Shown here: positions 1-8,766 of the stretch, piece by piece
Numbering within the stretch: the first letter of the stretch is position 1
How the letters are laid out: every line of letters begins with the position of its first letter
Origin: DAOTWP01 sp034435675
Lineage (GTDB): Bacteria > Chloroflexota > Anaerolineae > Aggregatilineales > Phototrophicaceae
Assembly: GCA_034435675.1 (NCBI GenBank)
Contig: DAOTWP010000113.1
Coordinates: forward strand, 1-23,083
Direction: 5' to 3'
Length of the DNA: 23,083 bases
The notes under the pieces: model-generated
Told to the model about the DNA's origin: nothing
The model's database searches: none
Seen by the model: only the letters and a program-made list of their open reading frames with translations
Made by a program: the position numbers and the translations under genes

Positions 1-3000
1 TGCCCATCGGTATAGTCTTCACAGACCGTCGCCTCGAACGAGGGACCACTCACGCAGATGGTGAACGTGGCGTCCTGCGGCGCTTCTTCGCCGACCACAT
101 CCTTGGTGACCCTTAGTGTGCCTACCGGCGCGTCACAGGTTTCAGCGAAGATTTGCCCCTGTGTGCCGATCTGGATGGTCGCGGTGCCATAACCGCCGAT
201 GTATTCCTGGCTGCCATTGGCGCTCAGTTGGACTGTGTCCACCATCACACCGTTGACGTAGACAGGTTCAGCGCTTTGCATGCCGCCGCCGTTGTTGGTC
301 ACGGTGAAGACTGCGCCAACGCCTTCGCGGCATTCGCTGGTCACTTCGAGTTCAGGATCGGGTGTACGGTCAATCGTCAGGTGGAACGTCTGGGTATCGC
401 ACAGACGACCTTCCTGGAACGACTGTACCACCAGCGTGTAGCTGCCTTCCGGATAGCTGTCGGTGTTCCAGCCGTTGGGCTGTCCGCCGTTGCTGTCGCC
501 CAGGAAGTAGTACGGGCTGTGGTTTTCCGTCCAGTTCTGGTTCTGCGGTCCCGTCAGGGTGAAGATCACCTGCGACGGGTTGTTGTTGTTGGCAAAGGTC
601 GCCTGCACGTTGACCACGCCGCTCAGTTCGCCGTTCGCCGGCAAACCGCTGACGGTCATCGCGCCGATGCTGCATTCGCCGGGTTCAAGGTTACACCACA
701 GCGTGCCGTTGACGTGCTTCGCGCCCAGCAGCCGCTGCCCATAGACATTGCCCAGCGCGCCGTACAGGTTGGTGTTGAACGCTGGCAGTATTAGCGGTGC
801 CTGATTTGCCGCCGCCTGGTCGCTGGTGTACAGCGGGTACAGGTGGCTGGCGTCAAAGAACACATCAATCTGCGCCGCGCAGCTCGGCACCTGGACTGTC
901 AATTGCACAGATTCGCCCGGTTCAAGCGCTAACTCGCTGTTCGAGGCATACAACACCTGGGTGGAAAGGTTGTTATCGTACTTCTCGTAGGAAGCGATGC
1001 CGACATCGTATGAGCAGTACTCAGAACGGTTTTCAACCACTGCGGTGGCGATGCCCGTGTTCGGGTCGTACTGGATGCCGCCGACGATGCGCAGATCATT
1101 CTTGGCGTCGCCGCCGCTGGGGCACAGGTTGGTGTAGTCGTTGGTGACCGTCACGGCAGTATTTTCATCAGCCGTGACCATATAGCTGCCTTCACCGGTC
1201 ACGTTCCAGTCAGCAGCAGGCTGCGGATCGGTTTCGCTGACGGTGTACTGACCTGCGGGAAGGTCGTCCCAGGTGTAGCTTTCGCCGTCTGCCAGCATGA
1301 CGCACTGCGGATCAATGACCACGCCCTGCGGACCGCTGAGGCAGATTTCGAACTCGACATCGTCCGGCGCGAACTGTCCGGTCACGTCCTTTGTGACGGT
1401 CAGGTTGCCGTAGCGCTCACGGTAGGTGATGCACAGGTCAGTCAGACCGATGTGCGGGTCTGCGCTGGTTGCGCCGGTCACTGCGCCCACGTTGCTGGCG
1501 TTGTAATTGGCGTTCCCGTTCTGGCTGAAGTTCAGTTCCGCGCCGGTCAGTTCCGCGCCGAAGACCGCGTACTGGCGATTGCCGGGCTGTCCGTAAGGCG
1601 CGTTGCTGGCGTTGCCAATCGCAGCGGGCAGTGTGCCGTTGGCGGTGGTGCTGAAGACCATGCCATCCGCCGGACCCACGCCTGTGCCCGCGCCAACCAA
1701 CTGCACGCCCCATTCGGTAGCGCGCGCCGGGTTATAGTCACCCCAGTCCCACACGCGCACGCTGAAACCCGTGACGACAATGCTGGACGGGAAGCTGAAG
1801 CTGTAATCGTGGACGCGCGTGCGGTCAATCAAGCCGCCGCCGACATCCGTGTAGTTATTCGGTGTTGCCTGCCAGCCGAACGGCGACTGTCCTGCGGCGA
1901 CAAAGATCGTCTGCCCGTTGCTCGTGCTGACCTGCACCAGCCCGTTCAGGAAGCTGCCTTCGACCAACTGGTTCGCGCTGAAGCCATCGAACGAAACGCA
2001 CTGCCGGGTTTCGCCCAGGTCACGTTCTTCGCGCGGCGTGTTGAACACGTTCACGCTGGTGCGCTGATTGCTGGTGACGGTGACTGTCTGGCATTCACTG
2101 CCGCTGACCGGCACCCAGCCTTCGCGCACGGTTTCGCACAGTTGGTACGTGCCCGGCACAAGGTTGGTGAAGTCCACCCGCCCGTTGCTGCCAGTGGTCA
2201 GGGTCTCACTGTAGCCGTTGTTGTTGCTCAGCGTGAACGTCCACCCGATCAGCGCCGGTTCGCCGCTCTGGCGGCTGCCGTTGGCGTTGATGTCATCGTA
2301 CTTGGTGACACGCACGCTGCCTGCGCGGTAATTGGCGAAGTTCAGCGCAGATGTTTCGTTAGCATAAACGGTCACGTCCTGGCAAAGTTCGCCATTGGTG
2401 GGCAGCCAGCCATCCTGCGGGATTTCGCAGACGGTGTAATCGCCTGCGGGCAGGACAATGCGCACACTGCCATCGCCGAGCGTCACCAGCGGCGCGGGCA
2501 GCACACTGCCATCGCCAAACGCGACGGTGAACTGCCAGTCTGCCAGCCCACGATCACGCCCGTCAAACACGCCATTGATATTCTTGTCTTCAAACTTGAA
2601 GACGCTCAGCGTGCCGTTAAGCGGGATTTCGCAGTCCAGCTCGGTGAAGTCGCGGTTGCCCAGTTCGCCGGGGTTACGCAGCGGCGGGATGTCCGGGTGG
2701 AAGTTGCAGACCTCTTCGTCTTCGTAGGTCATCCACAGCGCGGCGATCAGGCTCAGACCGGGCGCGGAGAACGAGGTCCCGGCGACATAGAAGTCGGGAT
2801 CGTTGCCGCCGGTCAGGAACAGGTAGTACCATGCACCGGGGGTCGCGATATTGCCTGCCTGTGAGAAGGGCCACAGCCCATTGGTGCCCAACAGGGCGCT
2901 GCTGGCGATGGTTTCGGGCCAGCGGGCGGGCGCAAGCGGCTCCTGCAATAGGTCGCCGAAGTTGCCCGACGACGCAATGACAAAGAAGCCGAAATCCTCG

Positions 3001-4622
3001 CTGCTGCTGGCGCTGCGCACCAGGTATTGCTGGAACAGTTCGCGCAGACCGCCCAGCGACGGTGCGCCGGAGTCATCGTGCTCGGCGTTATACTGCGAGC
3101 CAGTCAGCAGGTTCGCCATAAACGCCAGCGCATCATCCAGATCCATGCCCAGCACTTCGACCAGATATTGCAGCAGACTGTACTGGCTGCCGGTCTGGTC
3201 TGCCAGCGAATTACACTCAATGCTGGCGGCACCCTGCCCGGCGGTAGAGGTGCTGCCAGAGCTGAAGCCGGGGGTTTTTAGCGTCCATACGAGGTTGGCA
3301 TTCCCGCTCTCGTTGCCAGAGAAGGTCGTCTCGAAAACATACGCTTGCCGCCCGGGCAGGAACAACTGTGGTTGCCCAAGGTCCTGCGGGTGGGGGGAGA
3401 AGCGGTTGTTGCCACCCACATTGATCAAAACCGGGTAATCATTCCGGTTGTTGTAGCCCCAGAACGCCGTGAATGTGTTGTCGCCATTATCGCGCACACA
3501 TTCCAGCACCGGGCTAACCCTTTCCTCAGGGTAATACGGAATCAGATCCTCATCGCAGTCCGGGGTATCGTAATTGGCAGTGGCGCTGCGTGCTTCGCCA
3601 TCCGGTCCGACCACGGTCCATGTGATGCCACCGTAGTACAGCTCGACTTTGAAGGCGAAGGGATTGACGCCGGGCTGGAATATTTCCGGCTGCCCATAAT
3701 CGTCATCATCCTCATCATATCCGCCGTATGTTCCTTCAGTATCCTCGTATTCACCCCCTTCGTCATAGTACTCGTCTTCCGTGACGAAGTTATTTTCGCC
3801 GACCGGAATGGTGACCGGGTCGTTGTTCAGGTTCTCATAGCTGAACACGGCGTAAATGTCATCGTCGTCACTGTGAAGCAGACAGACTTCGGGGATGATC
3901 GGCTGCGGTTCAGCAGACTGGCGACGATCTTGAATAAACTCGTCAAAGTTCCAGCCGGTTGCCGGGTCAGAGCAGGGCACAATTCCCCAGCTCAGGTTCA
4001 GAATAAAGCGTTCATAACCCTGTGTTTCAAGCGCATCAATCGTCGTGCGGATCGTGTCGGTGATGGCGTCCACACGGTAGTTTGCGCCGCTGGCAATATT
4101 GACGTCGAACAGGTCAATCTGCAAGCCGCCGGGGAGCTGCGCCAGCAGGCTTTCCAGCACGCCGCGCACTTCTTCGCCGTGTGAGGGCACATTTGGGTCC
4201 ACACGGTCAAAGTCGTCAACGATCAGCAGGGCAACTTGCGTCGTCCCAAAACCCACCCCCGGATTAATCTGGTTCAGGGGGTCCTGGATCCATGCGGGAT
4301 CAATGCCGTTCGCCTCGATTTCGTTAATCAGCGCTTGCACCTGTTCTTCAGTGAAGCCCGACAGCCCGGTGAGCGAGTAACGCCCCAGCCCGGTGAGCGA
4401 GTAACGCCCCAGTCCGGTGAGCGAGTAGCGCCCCAGTCCGGTCAGTGAATAGCGCCCCTGTCCATCCAGCAGTTCTGCCGTTACTGCACAGGCGTTGGAT
4501 GCCGGGGCTTCCTGGGCGTTCGTGCGTGGCAGTCCGCTGAAACTCAAAATGCCCGCCAGAACGACGAGCAGCAGCGGCACCAGCAAGCGCCCACCAGCAA
4601 ACTTTCTCAGGTATCGTTGCAT
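1..4622 (-). CDS. Giant secreted subtilisin-like (S8) serine protease with prealbumin-like repeats, C-terminus missing
   Basis: The minus-strand frame is open without a stop from ATG 4620-4622 to the window edge (1540 codons), so the C-terminus lies outside. A strong Shine-Dalgarno (AGAGGAGG, 4631-4638) sits 8 bases upstream. Residues 1-36 form a signal peptide (basic start, hydrophobic core 13-28, likely cleavage after TNA). Residues 56-87 are four GRYSLTGL repeats. Subtilase motifs follow: Asp136/137 in LLIVDDFD, His148 in SHGEEV, Asn554 in SSGNFG and Ser617 in GTSFSAP. Between His148 and Asn554 are two related beta-sandwich-like modules (about 243-350 and 372-460; the second has NGDNTFTAFWGYNN), joined by an acidic, Tyr-rich linker (282-311). 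After the protease come two SdrD-B/prealbumin-like domains (about 670-765 and 770-865), a Cys-containing beta module (about 877-1075), and domains with VTKDV motifs at about 1075 and near residue 1520. Likely extracellular or surface-attached. Substrate unknown. The Asp-His spacing of about 12 residues is short for the family, so activity is inferred. Confidence 0.88.
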   Translation of the reverse strand, partial: MQRYLRKFAGGRLLVPLLLVVLAGILSFSGLPRTNAQEAPASNACAVTAELLDGQGRYSLTGLGRYSLTGLGRYSLTGLGRYSLTGLSGFTEEQVQALINEIEANGIDPAWIQDPLNQINPGVGFGTTQVALLIVDDFDRVDPNVPSHGEEVRGVLESLLAQLPGGLQIDLFDVNIASGANYRVDAITDTIRTTIDALETQGYERFILNLSWGIVPCSDPATGWNFDEFIQDRRQSAEPQPIIPEVCLLHSDDDDIYAVFSYENLNNDPVTIPVGENNFVTEDEYYDEGGEYEDTEGTYGGYDEDDDDYGQPEIFQPGVNPFAFKVELYYGGITWTVVGPDGEARSATANYDTPDCDEDLIPYYPEERVSPVLECVRDNGDNTFTAFWGYNNRNDYPVLINVGGNNRFSPHPQDLGQPQLFLPGRQAYVFETTFSGNESGNANLVWTLKTPGFSSGSTSTAGQGAASIECNSLADQTGSQYSLLQYLVEVLGMDLDDALAFMANLLTGSQYNAEHDDSGAPSLGGLRELFQQYLVRSASSSEDFGFFVIASSGNFGDLLQEPLAPARWPETIASSALLGTNGLWPFSQAGNIATPGAWYYLFLTGGNDPDFYVAGTSFSAPGLSLIAALWMTYEDEEVCNFHPDIPPLRNPGELGNRDFTELDCEIPLNGTLSVFKFEDKNINGVFDGRDRGLADWQFTVAFGDGSVLPAPLVTLGDGSVRIVLPAGDYTVCEIPQDGWLPTNGELCQDVTVYANETSALNFANYRAGSVRVTKYDDINANGSRQSGEPALIGWTFTLSNNNGYSETLTTGSNGRVDFTNLVPGTYQLCETVREGWVPVSGSECQTVTVTSNQRTSVNVFNTPREERDLGETRQCVSFDGFSANQLVEGSFLNGLVQVSTSNGQTIFVAAGQSPFGWQATPNNYTDVGGGLIDRTRVHDYSFSFPSSIVVTGFSVRVWDWGDYNPARATEWGVQLVGAGTGVGPADGMVFSTTANGTLPAAIGNASNAPYGQPGNRQYAVFGAELTGAELNFSQNGNANYNASNVGAVTGATSADPHIGLTDLCITYRERYGNLTVTKDVTGQFAPDDVEFEICLSGPQGVVIDPQCVMLADGESYTWDDLPAGQYTVSETDPQPAADWNVTGEGSYMVTADENTAVTVTNDYTNLCPSGGDAKNDLRIVGGIQYDPNTGIATAVVENRSEYCSYDVGIASYEKYDNNLSTQVLYASNSELALEPGESVQLTVQVPSCAAQIDVFFDASHLYPLYTSDQAAANQAPLILPAFNTNLYGALGNVYGQRLLGAKHVNGTLWCNLEPGECSIGAMTVSGLPANGELSGVVNVQATFANNNNPSQVIFTLTGPQNQNWTENHSPYYFLGDSNGGQPNGWNTDSYPEGSYTLVVQSFQEGRLCDTQTFHLTIDRTPDPELEVTSECREGVGAVFTVTNNGGGMQSAEPVYVNGVMVDTVQLSANGSQEYIGGYGTATIQIGTQGQIFAETCDAPVGTLRVTKDVVGEEAPQDATFTICVSGPSFEATVCEDYTDG
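4362..4457 (-). repeat. Four tandem 24-bp coding repeats (GRYSLTGL octapeptide)
   Basis: Units lie at 4362-4385, 4386-4409, 4410-4433 and 4434-4457. The first two are identical in DNA, the third differs by two bases and the fourth by a few more. Each unit encodes one GRYSLTGL octapeptide (residues 56-87 of the protease), just after the signal peptide in the presumed propeptide region. Near-identity at silent positions suggests recent expansion by slippage. Confidence 0.95.
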
Positions 4623-4667
4623 ACCCACATCCTCCTCTACGTACCTTCCAAGCGGTGGTATTGCATG

Positions 4668-4681
4668 TTAAACAGGTTTAA
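4668..4681. promoter_or_regulatory. Palindrome TTAAAC-AG-GTTTAA
   Basis: Perfect 6-base arms with a 2-base spacer, 46-59 bases upstream of the protease start codon. The position and symmetry fit an operator for a dimeric regulator of the protease gene. No regulator is identified. Confidence 0.35.
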
Positions 4682-4707
4682 GAAAGTAAACCCCGAATAA
4701 GGAAAAT

Positions 4708-4728
4708 TGCCTGATGCAGAATCAGGCA
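4708..4728. repeat. Perfect 8-bp inverted repeat (hairpin)
   Basis: TGCCTGAT and ATCAGGCA flank a 5-base loop (GCAGA). It lies between divergent genes with no clear U-tract on either strand, so an operator or 5'-leader hairpin is more likely than a terminator. It includes ATGCAGAATCA, which recurs exactly at 8757-8767. Confidence 0.5.
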
Positions 4729-5064
4729 CAATCAACATTATGCCGCGTACACCTTGCAGCACATTAACGCCGCTATGCACGCACCCTCACAATTGCATAA
4801 ATACTGGCGGAATAGTACATCTGGCAATACTGAAGCGCTTAATGCAGCGACAACTCAAAATTCATAGAAATTCATAATTTGCATTGGTGAAACCAAAATT
4901 GAACCTTGCGTCTTTGTACGTTCTTCACATACTTTGCAAGCGTAAGAATTATGAAGATTTTCACAAGATTGACCTGATTTTGACGGGCACCACCCGGTGC
5001 TATTAGCAGGGAATTGTTACCCTCAAAGAGGTTTGAAACTCGTTTGGATGCAGCAGTTCGAGGC

Positions 5065-5092
5065 GTCACAAACTGCGATATTGCGTTAGAAT
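5065..5092 (+). promoter_or_regulatory. Candidate promoter of the Ser/Thr kinase gene
   Basis: GTCACA (5065-5070) and TAGAAT (5087-5092) are separated by 16 bases, with a predicted start about 30 bases before the ATG at 5129. The -10 box matches TATAAT at 5 of 6 positions and the -35 box is weak. Read by eye only. Confidence 0.28.
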
Positions 5093-5128
5093 TGTGAAGA
5101 ACTACTTTAGAGGGGCAGGCAAATCACC

Positions 5129-8100
5129 ATGCAACAGCAGCAGGCACAGGCAGCGACGCCGCAGATTAATCGGCGCTATCGGGTACAAACGGAATTAGGG
5201 CGCGGCGGGATGGGGGTGGTGTTCCGGGTCACGGATCGCCTGACCAACCAGACGGTTGCGCTCAAGCAGGTGTTGGTGTCTGCGGATGACCTGACGATCG
5301 GTTCGCATGGTGGTGGGGTCGCGTATACCAGCGGTGAAACCACCGATGCCCAGCGCATCAGCCTTGCGCAGGAGTTTCGCACGCTGGCGTCGCTGCGCCA
5401 TCCCAATATCATCAGCGTGCTGGATTACGGGTTTGATGAACTGCGCCAGCCCTACTTCACAATGGACTTTCTGGCGAATGCATTGCCCATCAGCGAAGCG
5501 GTGCTCGAAGAACCCCTCAGCGGACGGATGGCGCGTGTGCTGGAAATGCTGCAGGCGCTGTCCTATCTGCACCGGCGCGGTATTGTCCACCGGGACCTGA
5601 AACCGGGCAATGTGCTGGTCGCCGGCGAGCAGGTGCGTGTGCTTGACTTTGGGCTGGCGACGGCGTGGGATCGCGAAGATGCTGACGAGGAAATTGTTGG
5701 CACGCTGGGGTATATGGCGCCGGAAGTGCTCAGCGGGCAGCGCCCCACCCGTTCTGCCGACCTCTACGCCGTTGGTGTCATGCTCTATGAAATCATCTGT
5801 GGCGGGCATCCTTTCCATCTCGAAGACATGAACCGGCTGATTTATGACATCCTTTCCGGTTCTCCCAACCTGCTGCGATTGCAGGAGGCGTTAACGCGCG
5901 ATACCCTGCCCCCTGCGCCGGACGCTGCCGCCGATATGCCCACGATGATCGGCACTGAACCGGGGGTGCTGCCGCGCGCAGCGGATGAAGACAATATCCG
6001 CACGATTATCAAAGGCAAACCGCTGCCGCTGGAGGCACTCGAGGCTGAACCGGACGATGAAACACGCCCCGGTGAGGCGTCCGGCAGCACCCCCCAAAAA
6101 GTTACGCCACCGGCTGCGGACCGCACCGAGATGCTCGAAGGCAAGCTCTCTGCAATTGACATCACCTTCACCACGCCGCTGGATATTGAGGGCGAGGATG
6201 GTGCCGTGCCGGAGGACGGCACAATGGCTGAACTCTCGCCGGTGGCACAGATTGTCGCGCGGCTGATGCGTAAAGACCCTGCCGAGCGCTACCAGTCCGC
6301 CGACGAGGTGATACGGGATTTGTGCCTGGCACTGGATCGACCTGTGCCGGAAGAGAGCGCGGCAATCCGTGAGAGTTTCTTGCAAGCGGCGCGGTTTGTC
6401 GGGCGCGAAACCGAACTGCGGCGGTTAACGCTTGCGCTGCAAACGGCATTTGAAGGGCAGGGCAGCACATGGTTGATCGCCGGGGAAAACGGGATCGGCA
6501 AAAGTCGCCTGCTGGAAGAACTGCGCATCCGCGCGCTGGTGCAGGGGGTGTTGGTGCTGCGCGGACGCGGGGTGGCGGGCGGTGGTGTGCCCTATCAGGT
6601 CTGGCGTGAACCGCTGCGCCGCCTGCTGCTGAATGCCGACATCAGCGATCTGGACGCCAGTATCCTGAAGGACCTTGTGCCCGATATCGCCGGGCTGCTG
6701 GAACGTGACATTCCCGACGCGCCGCTGATTGACTCTAACGACTATCAGCAGCGGTTGGTCGGGGCGATCACCACCCTGTTCCAACGCCAGACTCAGCCGA
6801 TGGCGCTGCTGGTTGAGGATTTGCAGTGGGCGGAAGAGAGCCTTGTCGTCCTGCGGGCACTCAACGAAGTGGTGACGCGCATGCCGCTGCTGATTATTGG
6901 CAGCTATCGCCAGGAAGACAAACCCGACCTGCCAGATGAGCTGCCGGAGATGACGCTGATGCGGCTGGAACGCCTGTCGAAGGACAGCATCACCGCGCTC
7001 AGCGAATCGATGCTCGGCTCGGCAGGACGGCAGCAGGACTTGCTCGACCTGCTCCAGCGCGAAACCGAGGGCAACGCTTTCTTCCTCGTGGAAGTGGTGC
7101 GTGCGCTGGCAGAGGAGGCGGGGCGGCTGGAAGACATCGGGCGCATTACCCTGCCGGAGCATGTCGTGACCGGCGGTGTACGTGCCGTTATTCAGCGCCG
7201 CCTTGAGCAGGTCCCGCCCGAATACCGGCGGCTGCTGCACCTTGCGGCGGTGGTCGGACGTGAGCCGGCTTTGCAGGTGCTGGAACAGGTGCGCGGCAGT
7301 GTCAACCTGGACTCGTGGCTGACGGTCTGCGCCAACTGCGCCGTACTGGAAATCCAGGATGGGCGCTGGCAGTTCACACATGACAAGCTGCGGCAGGAAG
7401 CCCTGGCGCAAATTGCGCCCTCGGCGCTGCCGGCTTACCACCGCGAGATTGCCCAGACGATTGAAGCGGTTTATCCCGATAACGATGACCAGGCGGCGAT
7501 TCTGATGCAGCACTGGCGCGCCGCCGGGGACGCGGTGAAAGAGTTCACTTATGCGCGGCGGGCAGGCGAACTGGCACTGCGCACCAGCGTCTATGATGAG
7601 GCGCTGGTCTGTTTTGAACGCGCGCTGGAACTGCTGAGCGAGGCGGAAGACAGCCCGCGCACGCGCCTGCTGCGCGCGGACCTGCTGACGCAGTTAGGCA
7701 CGGCGCTGCAATATCGTGGGGAATATGTAGAGGCGGAAGTGCGGCTCAGCGGCGCGCTGCGGCTGTACCGTGCCGAAAAAGCGGCTGAAGGCTTGATGAC
7801 GGCGCTGGGGCTGCTGGCGGAGGTTGCCGAGCGTCAGGGCGAATATGCCGATGCGGACGATTACGCCGCAGAGAGCCTGACAACAGCGCGGGCGCTTAAT
7901 GACGCCAGGGGTATCGCCCGTGCGCTGAACCGGCTGGGTATGGTGCGCCACGAACAGGGCGATTTTGACGCAGCACGGCGTTACTTTGAGGAAAGTCTGA
8001 CCCATGCCGAAGCATCCGGCGAACCGCTGGAACGGGTTGCCGCGATCAATAACCTGGGACTGGTCGCCTATGGCCAGGATGACCTCAGTGGGGCGCTGGC

Positions 8101-8740
8101 ACGCTTTGAACAGGTGCTGGATGTGGTGCGCGCCTCCGGGGACCGGCGCAAGTCGGCGGCAATCCTGCTGAATCTGGGCGGTGTATCCGCCTCAATGGGC
8201 GCTATGGCAAAGGCGAAAGGCTACTTTGAGGAAAGCCTGACCATCTGCCGCGAAATCGGGGAGCGCCGCCTGATCGCGCTGATTCTGGACAATCTGGGCA
8301 TCGCTGCCCTGGAAAGCAGCGACTTTGCTGCCGCGCAGCAGCACTTTGAGGAAGGGCTGGAACTGGCGCGGGCGATCAATAATCGTCAAGGGGCGGCGAA
8401 TACGCTCGTCAATCTGGGCGATCTGAAGCTGGCGCAGGGCAACACTGCCGAAGCAGCGAACGATTACCGCGAGGCGCTGGAAATTGCACATGAAATCGAA
8501 GCGCTGCCGACGCTGATGAATGCGCTAGCCGGTATTGCCGAACTGGAAAGCGATCCGCAAACTGCGCTGCAATGGTTTGGGCTGGTGCTGCACCACCCCG
8601 CAACGCTTGCATGGCGGCGCGGCATGGTCGAGGCAGTCATCAAACAGCGCAGCGCAGGACTGCCCGATGCAGAACGCGAGGCGCTGCTGGAAACCGGAAA
8701 GGTGCTGAGCCTTGAGGCGGTCATTGCACAGATTTTGTAA
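5129..8740 (+). CDS. Ser/Thr protein kinase with AAA/NACHT-like ATPase and TPR repeats (PknK-like architecture)
   Basis: This is a 1203-residue cytoplasmic signalling protein. A Hanks-type kinase domain has the glycine loop GRGGMG (24-29), VALK Lys46, a likely alpha-C Glu82, HRDLKPGN with catalytic Asp156, DFG Asp173 and the APE motif (197-199). A low-complexity acidic insertion (about 259-368) precedes the last kinase helices (RLMRKDPAERY, 378-388). An ATPase domain follows, with Walker A GENGIGKS (452-459) and a Walker B-like LLVEDLQW near 563. From about 790 to 1160 come repeated TPR units with the recurrent pattern YFEESL or HFEEGL. All kinase catalytic residues are present, so it is probably active. 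The start at 5129 has a purine-rich AGAGGGG about 13 bases upstream. The TPR array probably binds partners and the ATPase module probably acts as a nucleotide switch, as inferred for related STAND proteins. It does not carry the LuxR-type HTH seen in some relatives. Confidence 0.92.
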   Translation: MQQQQAQAATPQINRRYRVQTELGRGGMGVVFRVTDRLTNQTVALKQVLVSADDLTIGSHGGGVAYTSGETTDAQRISLAQEFRTLASLRHPNIISVLDYGFDELRQPYFTMDFLANALPISEAVLEEPLSGRMARVLEMLQALSYLHRRGIVHRDLKPGNVLVAGEQVRVLDFGLATAWDREDADEEIVGTLGYMAPEVLSGQRPTRSADLYAVGVMLYEIICGGHPFHLEDMNRLIYDILSGSPNLLRLQEALTRDTLPPAPDAAADMPTMIGTEPGVLPRAADEDNIRTIIKGKPLPLEALEAEPDDETRPGEASGSTPQKVTPPAADRTEMLEGKLSAIDITFTTPLDIEGEDGAVPEDGTMAELSPVAQIVARLMRKDPAERYQSADEVIRDLCLALDRPVPEESAAIRESFLQAARFVGRETELRRLTLALQTAFEGQGSTWLIAGENGIGKSRLLEELRIRALVQGVLVLRGRGVAGGGVPYQVWREPLRRLLLNADISDLDASILKDLVPDIAGLLERDIPDAPLIDSNDYQQRLVGAITTLFQRQTQPMALLVEDLQWAEESLVVLRALNEVVTRMPLLIIGSYRQEDKPDLPDELPEMTLMRLERLSKDSITALSESMLGSAGRQQDLLDLLQRETEGNAFFLVEVVRALAEEAGRLEDIGRITLPEHVVTGGVRAVIQRRLEQVPPEYRRLLHLAAVVGREPALQVLEQVRGSVNLDSWLTVCANCAVLEIQDGRWQFTHDKLRQEALAQIAPSALPAYHREIAQTIEAVYPDNDDQAAILMQHWRAAGDAVKEFTYARRAGELALRTSVYDEALVCFERALELLSEAEDSPRTRLLRADLLTQLGTALQYRGEYVEAEVRLSGALRLYRAEKAAEGLMTALGLLAEVAERQGEYADADDYAAESLTTARALNDARGIARALNRLGMVRHEQGDFDAARRYFEESLTHAEASGEPLERVAAINNLGLVAYGQDDLSGALARFEQVLDVVRASGDRRKSAAILLNLGGVSASMGAMAKAKGYFEESLTICREIGERRLIALILDNLGIAALESSDFAAAQQHFEEGLELARAINNRQGAANTLVNLGDLKLAQGNTAEAANDYREALEIAHEIEALPTLMNALAGIAELESDPQTALQWFGLVLHHPATLAWRRGMVEAVIKQRSAGLPDAEREALLETGKVLSLEAVIAQIL

Positions 8741-8766
8741 GATTCTGTTAAAATTTATGCAGAATC
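8741..8766 (+). repeat. Inverted repeat directly after the kinase gene
   Basis: GATTCTG (8741-8747) and CAGAATC (8760-8766) form perfect 7-base arms around a 12-base AT-rich loop, starting right after the stop codon. There is no following T-run, so it could be an RNA 3'-end stabiliser or a regulatory site for the next operon rather than a classical terminator. The rest of the 152-base gap (to 8892) includes TACAAT at 8802-8807, a possible -10 box without a convincing -35. Confidence 0.4.

Larger units (their letters stand above)
4623..5128. promoter_or_regulatory. Divergent intergenic regulatory region between protease and Ser/Thr kinase genes
   Basis: These 506 bases between two divergent start codons are visibly more AT-rich than the genes. 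No convincing gene is present. The region must hold promoters for both directions. It contains a palindrome (4668-4681), a hairpin-forming inverted repeat (4708-4728), a 10-base-spaced direct repeat (AAATTCATA at 4858-4866 and 4868-4876) and a candidate kinase promoter (5065-5092). No promoter for the protease could be assigned with confidence. Confidence 0.6.

Noticed and set aside
1452..2864. A 470-residue plus-strand open frame
   Set aside because: Antisense to the protease frame, which shows catalytic motifs and recognisable repeats. The composition is typical of a GC-rich shadow frame and there is no domain or ribosome-binding site.
3345..4184. A 279-residue plus-strand open frame
   Set aside because: Antisense to the subtilase domain, with no recognisable motif.
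4362..4457. Tandem 24-bp repeats as a CRISPR array
   Set aside because: There are no spacers. The units are contiguous, in frame and encode an octapeptide.
4872..5069. A 65-residue minus-strand open frame in the divergent intergenic region
   Set aside because: No ribosome-binding site, no domain, AT-rich sequence, and it overlaps the probable regulatory region.
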